This document shows, one piece after another, positions 24,496 through 33,516 of a stretch of 64,000 nt of DNA. The notes below the pieces were generated by a model. The model saw only the letters and a program-made list of their open reading frames with translations, made no database searches and was not told the DNA's origin. Source of the DNA: an uncultured Eubacteriales bacterium (GTDB taxonomy: Bacteria; Bacillota_A; Clostridia; Oscillospirales; Oscillospiraceae); the NCBI GenBank assembly GCA_900319835.1, contig ONPY01000009.1, positions 24,780 through 88,779 on the forward strand, given 5' to 3'. Numbering within the stretch: the first letter of the stretch is position 1; the number at the start of each line of letters is the position of its first letter. The position numbers and the translations under genes were made by a program.

Positions 24496-26466
24496 TTACG
24501 GTGTCGGCTCCGGTGACTGTTCCGCAGTCGGGAGTTTTCCGATCTCTATGCTTGCCGAATTGATATCCCCACCCGTCGGGCTCTTGATCCGAATGGTGAA
24601 CGTAAAGGTATCATCGGCATTTGCGGCCGACTGACCAATTACATTCTTTGTGATGATCAAGTCGCCGGGGTTCGTACGGTTCGCAAATGCGGGGCCGTCT
24701 GCATCATAGGTTACCTCTGCCGAGAGCTTTCCTTCCCCGTCGTCCGAAACTTCAACGGTCACGGTCTCCACGTGCGTGTCGAACGTGACACCCGATGCGT
24801 CCAGAGGACCTGAGTAAGTCTCCCAGTTCTCCACGATCGTGTAGGTATGAGTTCCTGCAGAAGTGTAGATGATCGGGTCGAACAGGACAGCGCCATTCGC
24901 CGCTGTGACCGTCTGAATGACGTTTTCGCCTTCCTTGAGCGTAAACTCAAAGGCCATATCCTCGGTTGCTGGTGCGCCGTCCATAGTCTTGGTTGCGTAA
25001 ATCGCAGCGGATGCGCTCTCCGGCATATACTTATTGATGAACGTCGAAACAGAGTTCGTAAGTGGGCCAATGCTGCCGGAGCTATTGCTCTGATTTACAA
25101 GGATCCATCCGTTTGGAAGCATCTCGGATACGCGGTAGACCGTTCCGGCCGGAAGACCGTCCAACTTGATCTGTGCATTCCCTGGGATCTGGAATTGGTA
25201 TACACCCTCACTGACGTTCGTGAAGGCAGTGCTGTCTTCCCAAACAGCGTACAGATCGACAACGTCTCCAATTGCATAAGTATTGGCAGGGATCGTAGCA
25301 CCCAGTTCGTAGCTCGTCCCAGTGCCATCTTCGGCAGTATTCCAGGAAGTCACAATCTTATTAAAGCGAGCTGGATATGTAGACGATAACGTGGCAGCTT
25401 CGGCTGCAACGTACTTCTCTGTGTTGGTATTTTCCGTTCCGTCGTTGTAATGATAGATGACTGTATACTTTGTTGGCTTCTCCTGCCAGATCCATGTGCC
25501 AGCTGTAACTGTTCCTGCATCACGCATCTGTTCTGGCGTCATTGCAGATGTGCCAAGTTCATCATCTTCTAAAACCCATTTGCCGGTTGTTGTTGCGGAA
25601 GGCGGAGTTGGCAGTATGGCCTTTGACGATGCTGACGAGATGTTTTTCCCGTTAAAGGAAAAGTCTTCACCAAGATTTATTGTATTAAGTGCAGAGCAGA
25701 GGTAAAACATATTCATATTCGTCACATTGCTTGTATCAAAATTACTCAAATCAAGACTTGTGAGTGAGGAGCAGTTGTTGAACATGCTGTTCATATACGT
25801 CACATTGCCCGTATCAAAATTGTTGAGGTCAAGGCTTGTGAGCGAAGAACAGCCGTTGAACATGCTAGCCATACTTGTCACTTTGCTAGTATCAAAGCTG
25901 CTGGTATCGAGGCTTGTGAGCTTTGAACAGCCGCCGAACATGCTGCTCATATTCGTCACATTGCTCGTATCAAAGCTGCTGGTATCGAGGCTTGTGAGCT
26001 TTGAACAGCCGCCGAACATGCTGGCCATATTCGTCACGTTACTTGTATCGAACCCAGAGAAATCCATTGCTGTGCAGTTGGTCATGTTATTGAACATTCT
26101 GTAGCATGTTGTTGCGGACACGCCTGATTTCACTACGACAGATTTCACAGATGCTTGCTGTGAATACCATGGCGGATTTGAATAGCCCCAGTTGGCTAAA
26201 GTTCCACTCGCACCATTTGTTGGCCTGATCCACAAACAACCGTCTGGGTCAATGCCCCATTCGCACGTACCAGATGCTGTCCATGTTGCCACATCCGCCT
26301 CGGCAGCGTACGCTTCCGTCACACCGAAGAGTCTGCTGAGAAGAGGCTCCTTGCCGTCCCTAGCAATCGCGTCCAAGGAAGGCGTAGTGATGCCAATCAG
26401 CATCAGAATGCACAGTGCCAGACAAAGCAACCTCTTTACAGACCATAATTTCAAATTAGTTTTCAT
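24496..26466 (-). CDS. BspA-type (DUF285) secreted surface protein without wall anchor
   Basis: A 656-residue exported protein. It has an N-terminal signal peptide (helix about 12-30), then from about 121 to 250 five or so 25-26-residue DUF285/BspA leucine-rich repeats (consensus MFGGCSKLTSLDTSSFDTSN). A Listeria-Bacteroides-type beta repeat follows (about 330-420, ending DLYAVWE), then about 490-620 a Spy0128-like pilin domain that normally forms an isopeptide bond (FEFTLKEGENVIQTV ... YTIVENW). Such proteins bind host or partner surfaces. The frame stops after PTAEQSPEPTP with no LPxTG motif or membrane helix, so it may be C-terminally truncated or released. The ATG has AAGGGG upstream. Confidence 0.8.
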   Translation of the reverse strand: MKTNLKLWSVKRLLCLALCILMLIGITTPSLDAIARDGKEPLLSRLFGVTEAYAAEADVATWTASGTCEWGIDPDGCLWIRPTNGASGTLANWGYSNPPWYSQQASVKSVVVKSGVSATTCYRMFNNMTNCTAMDFSGFDTSNVTNMASMFGGCSKLTSLDTSSFDTSNVTNMSSMFGGCSKLTSLDTSSFDTSKVTSMASMFNGCSSLTSLDLNNFDTGNVTYMNSMFNNCSSLTSLDLSNFDTSNVTNMNMFYLCSALNTINLGEDFSFNGKNISSASSKAILPTPPSATTTGKWVLEDDELGTSAMTPEQMRDAGTVTAGTWIWQEKPTKYTVIYHYNDGTENTNTEKYVAAEAATLSSTYPARFNKIVTSWNTAEDGTGTSYELGATIPANTYAIGDVVDLYAVWEDSTAFTNVSEGVYQFQIPGNAQIKLDGLPAGTVYRVSEMLPNGWILVNQSNSSGSIGPLTNSVSTFINKYMPESASAAIYATKTMDGAPATEDMAFEFTLKEGENVIQTVTAANGAVLFDPIIYTSAGTHTYTIVENWETYSGPLDASGVTFDTHVETVTVEVSDDGEGKLSAEVTYDADGPAFANRTNPGDLIITKNVIGQSAANADDTFTFTIRIKSPTGGDINSASIEIGKLPTAEQSPEPTP

Positions 26467-26499
26467 GAAAGGTCCCCTTTCATCACATAAAAATGAACG

Positions 26500-26532
26500 A
26501 AACCCAACTCAGTGAAGCAAAGAGTTGGGTTT
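26500..26532. terminator. Stem-loop between surface-protein and zinc-motif genes
   Basis: AACCCAACTC and GAGTTGGGTT form a 10-bp stem with an 11-nt loop, flanked by CGAAA/TTTCG. It lies downstream of the 334-residue gene on the minus strand. Confidence 0.55.
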
Positions 26533-26592
26533 CGTCGTCTAATAGAATTTTACTTTTGCAGCATTTCTTTGTCAAGCGAGCAAACAGCAAAT

Positions 26593-27597
26593 TTAACCTT
26601 CTTCTCCGGGACTTTTCGCATAAAAGCTTTCACCTTTATACTTCCTCTGGTTTTGCCGCTTTCTGCGCCTGGATGCCATGTGATCATCACACATCGTCTG
26701 TGGGTATCGTTTATCAACTTTATAGTACTTATGGCACCTGGGATTAGAACAGATTCTATACTCATCCTGATTGTGAATCGCCACAAACAGCATCATGTAC
26801 ATTGCAGACAAAAGCGTCGAGCACCGGCACTGAAGAGTCAATTCCGCGGCATCGTAGGAAATTTTTGCAGCATTGTTCACCTGGCCGATAAAGCGGGCCA
26901 TATCCTCGAACATCTGTGCATCAATGATGGAATCAACCTGCTTTACCAGCTTTTCATAATGGGCCTGCCGGAGATCCTCGTGACCTTCAAAGTACTCCTC
27001 TTCCAGCTCCTCGTAGGTATAACCAGAATCAGAGCCCAGCTCCATCATCTTCTCCACTACCTCATCCACTTTCCCATACTGTTCAAATAAGTGATTTCGC
27101 ATCTCCGGGAGCGTTCGGTACGAGGCTGATTTTGTTCCGAGGATCGGAAAGTATTTCTTGTAAATCTGGAGCATTTCTTCATGCCATTCCGGTGATGGAG
27201 CCAAGGTCTCACGCTGCAGAAGGACTTCATATCGGCGGAAATCATTATGCTGCTCTACAGCTCTCACCATGAAATCGCAATAGCTGTCAACCGTTTCATA
27301 TTCGCCCATCTGCATCCCCGGTACATCAGGTTGTCGATGGTACGCAAAGCGCAGGAACGGGTGCTGAGTCAGAAAACTGTGCGCTTCTTCCCGCAACGTA
27401 ATACTGATCAAGTCACAGTACAGTTCCTCGGTAAATACCTCTGTCGGAGCCTTTGGATTATCAATGTTATTTGTCATGGAAAAGAAGGGCTCGCCAGTTT
27501 TGCTGTAGTATTGCACACGTCCATCCGCTTTTCCATCGAATTTGGACGCTCTTTCAACTAAGATCTGGATGGGCATCACTAACGGATCTTCTCTCAT
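26593..27597 (-). CDS. Unknown protein with C-terminal Cys/His motif (possibly DUF6076)
   Basis: A 334-residue, acidic, helix-rich protein with a C-terminal putative zinc site: CSNPRCHKYYKVDKRYPQ, then MCDDHMASRRRKRQNQRK (CxxxxC...CxxH followed by a basic tail). This recalls treble-clef type motifs in CGNR or DUF6076 proteins from mobile elements, and I am not certain of the family. The basic tail suggests nucleic-acid contact. The ATG at 27597 has GAGG 8 nt upstream. It is divergent from the recombinase operon and has its own consensus promoter (27660-27687) with GTACC repeats around it. Confidence 0.6.
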   Translation of the reverse strand: MREDPLVMPIQILVERASKFDGKADGRVQYYSKTGEPFFSMTNNIDNPKAPTEVFTEELYCDLISITLREEAHSFLTQHPFLRFAYHRQPDVPGMQMGEYETVDSYCDFMVRAVEQHNDFRRYEVLLQRETLAPSPEWHEEMLQIYKKYFPILGTKSASYRTLPEMRNHLFEQYGKVDEVVEKMMELGSDSGYTYEELEEEYFEGHEDLRQAHYEKLVKQVDSIIDAQMFEDMARFIGQVNNAAKISYDAAELTLQCRCSTLLSAMYMMLFVAIHNQDEYRICSNPRCHKYYKVDKRYPQTMCDDHMASRRRKRQNQRKYKGESFYAKSPGEEG

Positions 27598-27633
27598 TTT
27601 CCTGTCCTCTTTTCAAAGCAGTGTGAAGGAATG

Positions 27634-27715
27634 GTACTCTGTTGGTACTCATGGTACCGATTATACGTGAAACAAGGTATTTGTCAAGCCATCAAGAAGG
27701 GAGGATTGGTACCAA
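27634..27715. promoter_or_regulatory. Promoter and GTACC repeat cluster between cargo and recombinases
   Basis: Leftward promoter TTGACA (27687-27682), 16-nt spacer, TATAAT (27665-27660). GTAC(C/T) motifs occur at about 27634, 27645 and 27654 (GGTACC) and again at 27708 (TTGGTACCAA, palindromic). They surround the promoter start region and the run-up to the recombinase operon, as expected of an operator cluster that could link both transcripts. Confidence 0.6.
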
Positions 27716-27796
27716 ACAAGTACTTTGACAAACTGCTTGCTTATGATTTACCATGTTCTCACGCAAAGCAAAAGGTTGTATTGGAGGGATACGACT

Positions 27797-28000
27797 ATGG
27801 AATCACTAAGGCGAGCAGATTTTTTAACACCGAAAGAAGCAGCTGAAATGATGATGTGCTCACAAGGGCATGTCCGGAACCTTGTTGCGAGACGTGTGCT
27901 GCCCTCTTATCGTATAAGCATCTATGTATATATCCCGAAAGAGGCTGTGGAGAAGCATATCAGAGAACATACTTTCCCGGCTCTATCCCAGGAGAATTAA
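27797..28000 (+). CDS. Excisionase-like helix-turn-helix protein
   Basis: A 67-residue protein: LRRADFLTPKEAAEMMMCSQ then GHVRNLVARRVLPSYRI and a helix EAVEKHIREH. This is the MerR/Xis-type winged helix (DNA-binding domain, excisionase family). GGAGG at 27783-27787 lies 9 nt before the ATG. It is first in the recombinase operon, 3 bp before the first integrase. It probably directs excision or controls the operon. Confidence 0.8.
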   Translation: MESLRRADFLTPKEAAEMMMCSQGHVRNLVARRVLPSYRISIYVYIPKEAVEKHIREHTFPALSQEN

Positions 28001-28003
28001 GCA

Positions 28004-29146
28004 ATGGAAGAACAGAAACAGAGATACACGGTACACCGTGCTTTTTTACCGCAGAAAACCGGCGAAGCATATCAGAGCTGTCTCGTCCTTGACAACGGTC
28101 TTCCGGCACTTGATGTGAACAAAGCTCTGATCGTCAAGGATAAGGGTTATCCCCGTCTATCGATGACAGATCACTATCACATCTGCGCTTTCCTGAACTA
28201 CCTGGATCGGGCCGGCATCGACTATATGGATGCGACGATGGAGCAGATACATCAGTTTCTGGTCCATACCTACAGTTTTGAGAACACCTCCTATGGTACG
28301 CTGAAAAAGTACATTGATGTGATCGGAAAACTCTATGAAACGATTGCCATTATCGGAAAGCCGCTGGATCCCTCACTTTATATTCCCATGAAGGGCAGCA
28401 CTCCAAAGGTTATCCGGAATAAAAGAAAGGATCCACTAACGAAAGTCTGGTATTTGAAGAACATGTTCCGACTCAAGAAAAACATGGCCTGGCAAACATA
28501 CACCAAATGGTATACACATGAACAGGTAACGGCAATTGCCGATGAATTGCCTTTGGTTCATCGCTGCATCTTTCTGAGCACGGTCTACCTGGGATATCGG
28601 TGCAGTTCGGCCCTGTCGATTAAGATGTCAACGGTGGATCTTCGGGAGAAGCATATTAAACCCACGCACTCCAAGACCGGCCAGCTGCATACATCTAAGA
28701 TGCCTGACGAGCTTGTTCTGCTTATCCAGTCATATATTGAAAACGAGCGAAGCAGGAATCCCGGGAACTGTTCCGAATGGCTTTTCCTGAACAACCGTGG
28801 CGGGCAGATGAGCTATGGTAGCTATTATTCAGCATTGAAACGTGCTGCAGAAAAGGTACGGAAGAAGCACCCGGAATTGGAACTGGGTACTGTTCACACT
28901 CACGCAGGCCGGAGCACCTTCGCAGCTGCGCTTCGCTCCTACCAGCTGCGTGAGCGCAGGTTAGGCCATAAGACGCTCTCCGACGAGGATTTTTGCATCC
29001 TAATGGATTGGCGTAGCCTTCAATGTCTCAAAGACTATGATCTTGCAACTCGAATCCAGGAGATTTCTCCCCTGCTTGAGGGCTTCTATCAGAAGCACAA
29101 GCAAATCCTTGCCGAAACAAATTATCTGTATCGGCAGATCAAATAA
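28004..29146 (+). CDS. Tyrosine recombinase 1 (TnpA-like)
   Basis: A 380-residue site-specific recombinase. The N-terminal SAM-like core-binding domain is at about 50-120. The catalytic domain has Arg in GYRCSSALSIK, Lys near THSKTGQLH, HAGR in VHTHAGRSTFAAAL (the HxxR box) and the nucleophile Tyr in SLQCLKDYDLAT, preceded by MDW. The size and position correspond to TnpA of Tn554-type elements. It starts 3 bp after the excisionase-like gene and is followed 30 bp later by the second recombinase. Confidence 0.87.
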   Translation: MEEQKQRYTVHRAFLPQKTGEAYQSCLVLDNGLPALDVNKALIVKDKGYPRLSMTDHYHICAFLNYLDRAGIDYMDATMEQIHQFLVHTYSFENTSYGTLKKYIDVIGKLYETIAIIGKPLDPSLYIPMKGSTPKVIRNKRKDPLTKVWYLKNMFRLKKNMAWQTYTKWYTHEQVTAIADELPLVHRCIFLSTVYLGYRCSSALSIKMSTVDLREKHIKPTHSKTGQLHTSKMPDELVLLIQSYIENERSRNPGNCSEWLFLNNRGGQMSYGSYYSALKRAAEKVRKKHPELELGTVHTHAGRSTFAAALRSYQLRERRLGHKTLSDEDFCILMDWRSLQCLKDYDLATRIQEISPLLEGFYQKHKQILAETNYLYRQIK

Positions 29147-29176
29147 TCCGAAAGCACATAAAGACGAGGTTCTGGT

Positions 29177-31321
29177 ATGCATAGTATCACATTTACCGAT
29201 GCGGTGAACAAACGATATACCGTTGTGATTGACGGAACTTCAATCACGCTCTCCCGCGCTATGAATAAAATCAAGTATGGTGATTGTGACGCTTTATCAG
29301 AGTATGTGGACAATCTTGAACAGCACCTTGCGCACAGTCTGCCTCTTGCACCACTAAGTTCCCAGACGAATGGTGTGAATATGCTCCGCTTGCTGAACGG
29401 CCTCTTTCGGGAACAAACAATTCAAGAATGGACGCGCTTCATATCAAAGAATGGGGCTATTCCATCAAGAGAAGCGTTTGAAAGCTATTTCGGTTTTGCG
29501 CACAACAAAACCGTATATCCTCATGAGTTCGGCAGAGAACTCTTTGATATGTCTGTACAGCAGCACCGGCTCATGAAAAATAAAACTGCTGCCGATGAAG
29601 CCGAACAGAAAAGGCTCTATAGAAGAGACCGTATTCTCCAAAAAATCGTCTCAGAATTAGAAGATGATGTAACTGCAACACCTGCCTGGATAGTTGAGAA
29701 AAAGCAAATCATCAACAACGTAACTGTTTATGCGATCAACGGACGGGAAATCAGTTTTTGCTTATCCGGGCATACGAGCTTGGGTTCTGCAAAAACGGTA
29801 GTCGAATATCTATGTTCCCTTGAAAAGGCTGTTGTGAGCAACGATGGGGAGACAATCAAAACCATCATAACGAGCTTTGGGGGAAAGGCTGCATTTCAAA
29901 TCTTGGATTGCTTTTTCCACGATGAAGCCATTCGCTATTTCAAGGCTGCATTTTCATCATATGTTCTTTCGGAACGAAAGCAGCCTGCACCCTGTGCTTA
30001 TTTGAAATCATATTTTGGGGGAAGCTGTGGCTTTGGGTACCCTTACTATCTTGAACTAATAAGTGCGTTGGAAACACAACTCCCTGCGCTGGAAGAGAGA
30101 CTGATCAAGTCGTCCAAGAAAGAAATGAGCAAAAACTCAGATAAGTGGATTCTGTTCTATCGCAAGCAATCGCTTTTAAGAAACTGTACTATTCACTTTC
30201 CAGATCTGCATCCGCTTCGAGAGGAAATGAGGCAGTATTATCAATATCTCTATGATTCTTTCTCATCATCAGGTGACGAAGCATTCTCAAATATGCAGAT
30301 TCAGAATTGTGCATTCCTTAAATTGTTGAAGCATAGGGGAACCCAAGGTATCTCTTCTGCCCTTGACTTGACATCATGGGACATCAGAGCTTTTATTGCA
30401 GGAGCGACCTCAACAGGCAAACAATCTTTTGTGACTATCCGCGGGGATTTGTTTTGTATTAGAAGTTTTCTGTACCACTTGGCTCCACAAGCTGCTGAGA
30501 CCATCCTTCCGTTAAGCATTATTCCACCGCAGGCAACAAATGCTACTCATCCGATTGAGACCTCTGTGATCGAGAAAATTACAGAGCATCGGTTCGAATT
30601 GCCCGAATACGTATGGCTCGCATTTCAGGTATTTGCTGAGACCGGTGCCAGAGCAGGATCTGTTTTTACATTAACCACAGAAGATATTGTCGATCTTGAT
30701 GGCCACTGGGTTGCCCGCATGTATTACAAGAAAGCGTCTGGCAGAAAGGCTGAAAGTGGAACGCCCAGCTATGTGGTTCACTCCATTTCAGACAGTCTGG
30801 CTGAATCACTACAGTCCTATATCCTTAAAACTGCAGGTCAACGAGCATTGCTGCCAAAGAATTATATATTTGTTTATCAATGTGAAACCTTTCGAACCGA
30901 CACGAATCGTAAACCTTCTGTCCTCACATCTGGTGCTTTTTCCAGGCGCCTTCAAAAACTGTGCCGGGAACACTGCATTTATGACCACGACGGGCAGTTA
31001 CCTTTCTGGTCTGCAAGAAGCATCCGAGCAGAAGTCGGTCGATCGTTGTTCTCCCGGGGTGCATCACCGGAAACTGTAGCGGCCAAGCTTGGAAATACAC
31101 CAGCTGTTGCCAAAATGCATTATGACAGCATGTACCCTGCTGACGAAGCCAATATGCGACGAGCGCTCTATGAACAAACGCTTGAAGCTACAGTTACCCA
31201 AACCAGCTGCCCTGCTATTTCAAAGATCACTCCGATGTATGGCTCCTGCGAGGCGGACAGAGAGTGCCACAACAAAAATGACTGCCGCAATTGCTCCCAG
31301 CGCATTGAAAAAAGAGCATGA
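29177..31321 (+). CDS. Tyrosine recombinase 2 (TnpB-like, long N-terminus)
   Basis: A 714-residue protein with a long N-terminal part (about 1-440) of unknown fold and a C-terminal tyrosine recombinase domain: ETGARAGSVFTL (Arg), YYKKASGRKAES (Lys), SARSIRAEVGRSLF (HxxR position with Ser for His), LGNTPAVAKMHYDSM (nucleophile Tyr). It ends in a Cys cluster, CEADRECHNKNDCRNC, as in TnpB-type recombinases. The His to Ser change in the HxxR box is notable but the Arg is kept. A TGA at 31319-31321 ends it, and the same frame stays open after this stop into recombinase 3. Confidence 0.82.
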   Translation: MHSITFTDAVNKRYTVVIDGTSITLSRAMNKIKYGDCDALSEYVDNLEQHLAHSLPLAPLSSQTNGVNMLRLLNGLFREQTIQEWTRFISKNGAIPSREAFESYFGFAHNKTVYPHEFGRELFDMSVQQHRLMKNKTAADEAEQKRLYRRDRILQKIVSELEDDVTATPAWIVEKKQIINNVTVYAINGREISFCLSGHTSLGSAKTVVEYLCSLEKAVVSNDGETIKTIITSFGGKAAFQILDCFFHDEAIRYFKAAFSSYVLSERKQPAPCAYLKSYFGGSCGFGYPYYLELISALETQLPALEERLIKSSKKEMSKNSDKWILFYRKQSLLRNCTIHFPDLHPLREEMRQYYQYLYDSFSSSGDEAFSNMQIQNCAFLKLLKHRGTQGISSALDLTSWDIRAFIAGATSTGKQSFVTIRGDLFCIRSFLYHLAPQAAETILPLSIIPPQATNATHPIETSVIEKITEHRFELPEYVWLAFQVFAETGARAGSVFTLTTEDIVDLDGHWVARMYYKKASGRKAESGTPSYVVHSISDSLAESLQSYILKTAGQRALLPKNYIFVYQCETFRTDTNRKPSVLTSGAFSRRLQKLCREHCIYDHDGQLPFWSARSIRAEVGRSLFSRGASPETVAAKLGNTPAVAKMHYDSMYPADEANMRRALYEQTLEATVTQTSCPAISKITPMYGSCEADRECHNKNDCRNCSQRIEKRA

Positions 31322-31444
31322 AAAGAGCGTGATAATATCAAAGAGAACACCGCACTGGCAGAACCCATTCTATCCATCGTAGAAAAACCTGCTGCATCCT
31401 CCACGCGTCGAAGGCCGGTATTTCCAACTCAAACCCTTCACGCT

Positions 31445-32941
31445 ATGGAACAAACGCTGGCTCATTTTTCGGATTGTTCCTGGTCGGACAGCGTCTGGAA
31501 CCTGCATATCCCGACATCCAGGAAGACTGCAAAAATCCGTTTTCCACGTGCAACTGGTTTAGATCGGGATATCCTGCGGGCAACTGCGCTTACCTTCCTC
31601 GTCCAGTATGCGTCACCTGACGCCGCCCAGCGCGTAGTAAGAGAAGGATTCTATTTCATAACACATTTGAACGAATCAGGACTGTTCATCGAGAACATTC
31701 GCACTCCTATTGTCGGTAATTACATTGAGTATCTGAAGAAGCAGCAGATTGGCGATAGCCAGAAGAACTCTCGCATCAGATCCGCGTGCTCTCTGTTTGA
31801 AACATGTGTCGAGAACAGCCTTGCTACAACTACCGCAAAAGCCGTCGATTTCAGTTACAGATTTTCAGAGCCCACGGAGAGAAAAAGAGCGCCAGACCAA
31901 TGTGTGGTCGACGCTCTTGACAAACTCTTCTTTGATTTCTCAAAGGATGAGATTCCCCAGGTATTCAGATTGACATATTTCCTGCTCCGCCTCATTCCGA
32001 ACAGAATTTCGGAGATCCTGGCTATAAATCTTGAATGCCTCAGTTATCCGGATGTCGGCTTGTTTGCTATCAGCATTCCAAACTGGAAAGAAACACCTCT
32101 CCACACCCCGTTGTATTCAAAATACACTTTTGCAATGGACGGGATGATTGAGAATGCATTCTATAAGTTGGTTCGACAGCAGCAGGAGTCGATTCGGCAG
32201 TATGCGTGCTTGGAAACACAGGATACTGATTATCTCCTCTATGATATTCAGAAGGATCGGGTTATCACACAGGAGGATTTTAACAGGTTCCTTGCAAAAG
32301 TGATCCAAGAGCATGGCATTCTCACTGCCAATGGGCGGAAAGCAGAGGTTACATCCCACGCACTTCGGCATGTCTGTATTGGGGAAAGGTTGAGAAGCGG
32401 TATCTACTCTCCTGAGCACACCATGAAGGAAGCTAATCATTCCAATGTTGATGTCACACTTTCTTACGGCTACATGTCCGAGCATGATGAAGCCGAGCAT
32501 CTTGGCAAGATTTCCTCTGTGGTATTGACGGAACAGTTGGATGTAGTAGATACAGAGATCCCCACAAAGCCAAAGAGTGTCAACCCGGCAAAATATCTAC
32601 GTCTGCAGAATGAAACGGCTTATACACGTGTCATCCCGTGCTTTGGCCTGTGCAGCAACGCCCAATGTAGCCCTCAGTATGAGAAATGCGTGAAATGCGA
32701 CCACTTCCGGCCGGATGAGCTCTACCTCGATTACTTTATTGAAGCCAGAGGTATTGTGCAAAAGCGACTGTTGAAATTTATGAAATCCGGCGGTGCTCCG
32801 GCCGCCATTGAATTTGAGAAAAACCAATTGGAAACGATCAATGCGTATATCGCAAGAATGTCCGCCGAGGAATCTGAAACTGCTACGGATCTGATTTCTT
32901 TTGGAGAAGACGAATCGAGGAGAGCATATGGAACAGCCTAA
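31445..32941 (+). CDS. Tyrosine recombinase 3
   Basis: At least 498 residues. The catalytic signatures are RLIPNRISEILAI (Arg), SHALRHVCIG (HxxR), EANHSNVDVTLSYGYM (His/Tyr), and a C-terminal Cys cluster CFGLCSNAQCSPQYEKCVKC. ATG at 31445 is the first standard start but lacks a ribosome binding site. The frame is open for 41 more codons back to the TGA of recombinase 2, with no ATG, GTG or TTG. An ATGA overlap at 31318-31321 lies in another frame and meets a stop after four codons, so a one-base frameshift or a non-standard start is possible. The gene overlaps the next by 14 nt. Confidence 0.8.
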   Translation: MEQTLAHFSDCSWSDSVWNLHIPTSRKTAKIRFPRATGLDRDILRATALTFLVQYASPDAAQRVVREGFYFITHLNESGLFIENIRTPIVGNYIEYLKKQQIGDSQKNSRIRSACSLFETCVENSLATTTAKAVDFSYRFSEPTERKRAPDQCVVDALDKLFFDFSKDEIPQVFRLTYFLLRLIPNRISEILAINLECLSYPDVGLFAISIPNWKETPLHTPLYSKYTFAMDGMIENAFYKLVRQQQESIRQYACLETQDTDYLLYDIQKDRVITQEDFNRFLAKVIQEHGILTANGRKAEVTSHALRHVCIGERLRSGIYSPEHTMKEANHSNVDVTLSYGYMSEHDEAEHLGKISSVVLTEQLDVVDTEIPTKPKSVNPAKYLRLQNETAYTRVIPCFGLCSNAQCSPQYEKCVKCDHFRPDELYLDYFIEARGIVQKRLLKFMKSGGAPAAIEFEKNQLETINAYIARMSAEESETATDLISFGEDESRRAYGTA

Positions 32942-33350
32942 GGGATTAAAACTATTCCAGGAGCAGCAGAGAAGTGAAATGCGAACTCGTATAGATGAGG
33001 CCATCAGAACTATGCGTGCTGATCGATCCACGATTACGCTCTCATCTCTTGCAGAAGAGTTGGGCGTGAGCAGAAGGGCACTATACGCAGACTACGTTCA
33101 ATGCTTCTTGAAAAACTATAGAGAGTTCAATCCAGGAGTGTCTGAAGAACCTTCTCTCGAAGTGGTGACGGAGTTGAAGAATATGATCTCAAGCCTTAAT
33201 AACAGGATAAAGGAAGCCGATCGGAAAAACAAAGCGTTAAAGCTAGAAATCTCTGTCTTAAAGAATCGGCTGCAAGAGTCGGAAGAACAATATGCGTACC
33301 TTCTCGGTCGCTATCAAGAGGAGGTAGGAAACAAAATCATTCATTTTTAG
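32928..33350 (+). CDS. TnpC-like protein (HTH plus coiled coil)
   Basis: A 140-residue protein: an N-terminal helix, a helix-turn-helix (STITLSSLAEELGVSRRALY) and a C-terminal coiled coil of about 50 residues (NNRIKEADRKNKALKLEI...). The layout matches TnpC/DUF6262 proteins that accompany Tn554-type recombinases and set the orientation or frequency of transposition. ATG at 32928 has GAGGAG 5 nt upstream, inside the end of recombinase 3. An A/T-flanked terminator follows. Confidence 0.78.
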   Translation: MEQPKGLKLFQEQQRSEMRTRIDEAIRTMRADRSTITLSSLAEELGVSRRALYADYVQCFLKNYREFNPGVSEEPSLEVVTELKNMISSLNNRIKEADRKNKALKLEISVLKNRLQESEEQYAYLLGRYQEEVGNKIIHF

Positions 33351-33365
33351 AGTCGTCCAGGCATG

Positions 33366-33397
33366 AAAAAAGCTCGCCAAATACGGCGAGTTTTTTT
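33366..33397. terminator. Bidirectional terminator at the island's right end
   Basis: CTCGCC/GGCGAG with flanking A6 and T7 tracts. It ends the recombinase operon and, read leftward, would also stop transcripts running out of tRNA-Leu into the island. Confidence 0.8.
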
Positions 33398-33516
33398 CAT
33401 ACTGTAAACTATTCAACTGGGAAAAAGTGTGAAGTAAAGGATGCTTCCCTGAAAACCGCATAAATGCTTGCTTTTTCCAAGACTTCACACAAGACTTCAC
33501 AGTGAAATGTTTACAT

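Noticed and set aside
25720..26060. Short direct repeats that could be mistaken for a CRISPR array
   Set aside because: They are in-frame 75-78-bp repeats coding for DUF285 leucine-rich repeats. There is no repeat-spacer structure and no cas genes.
26620..26800. Possible separate small gene at the 3' end of the 334-residue gene
   Set aside because: The frame belongs to the C-terminal zinc motif of the larger gene. Alternative frames have no start signal.
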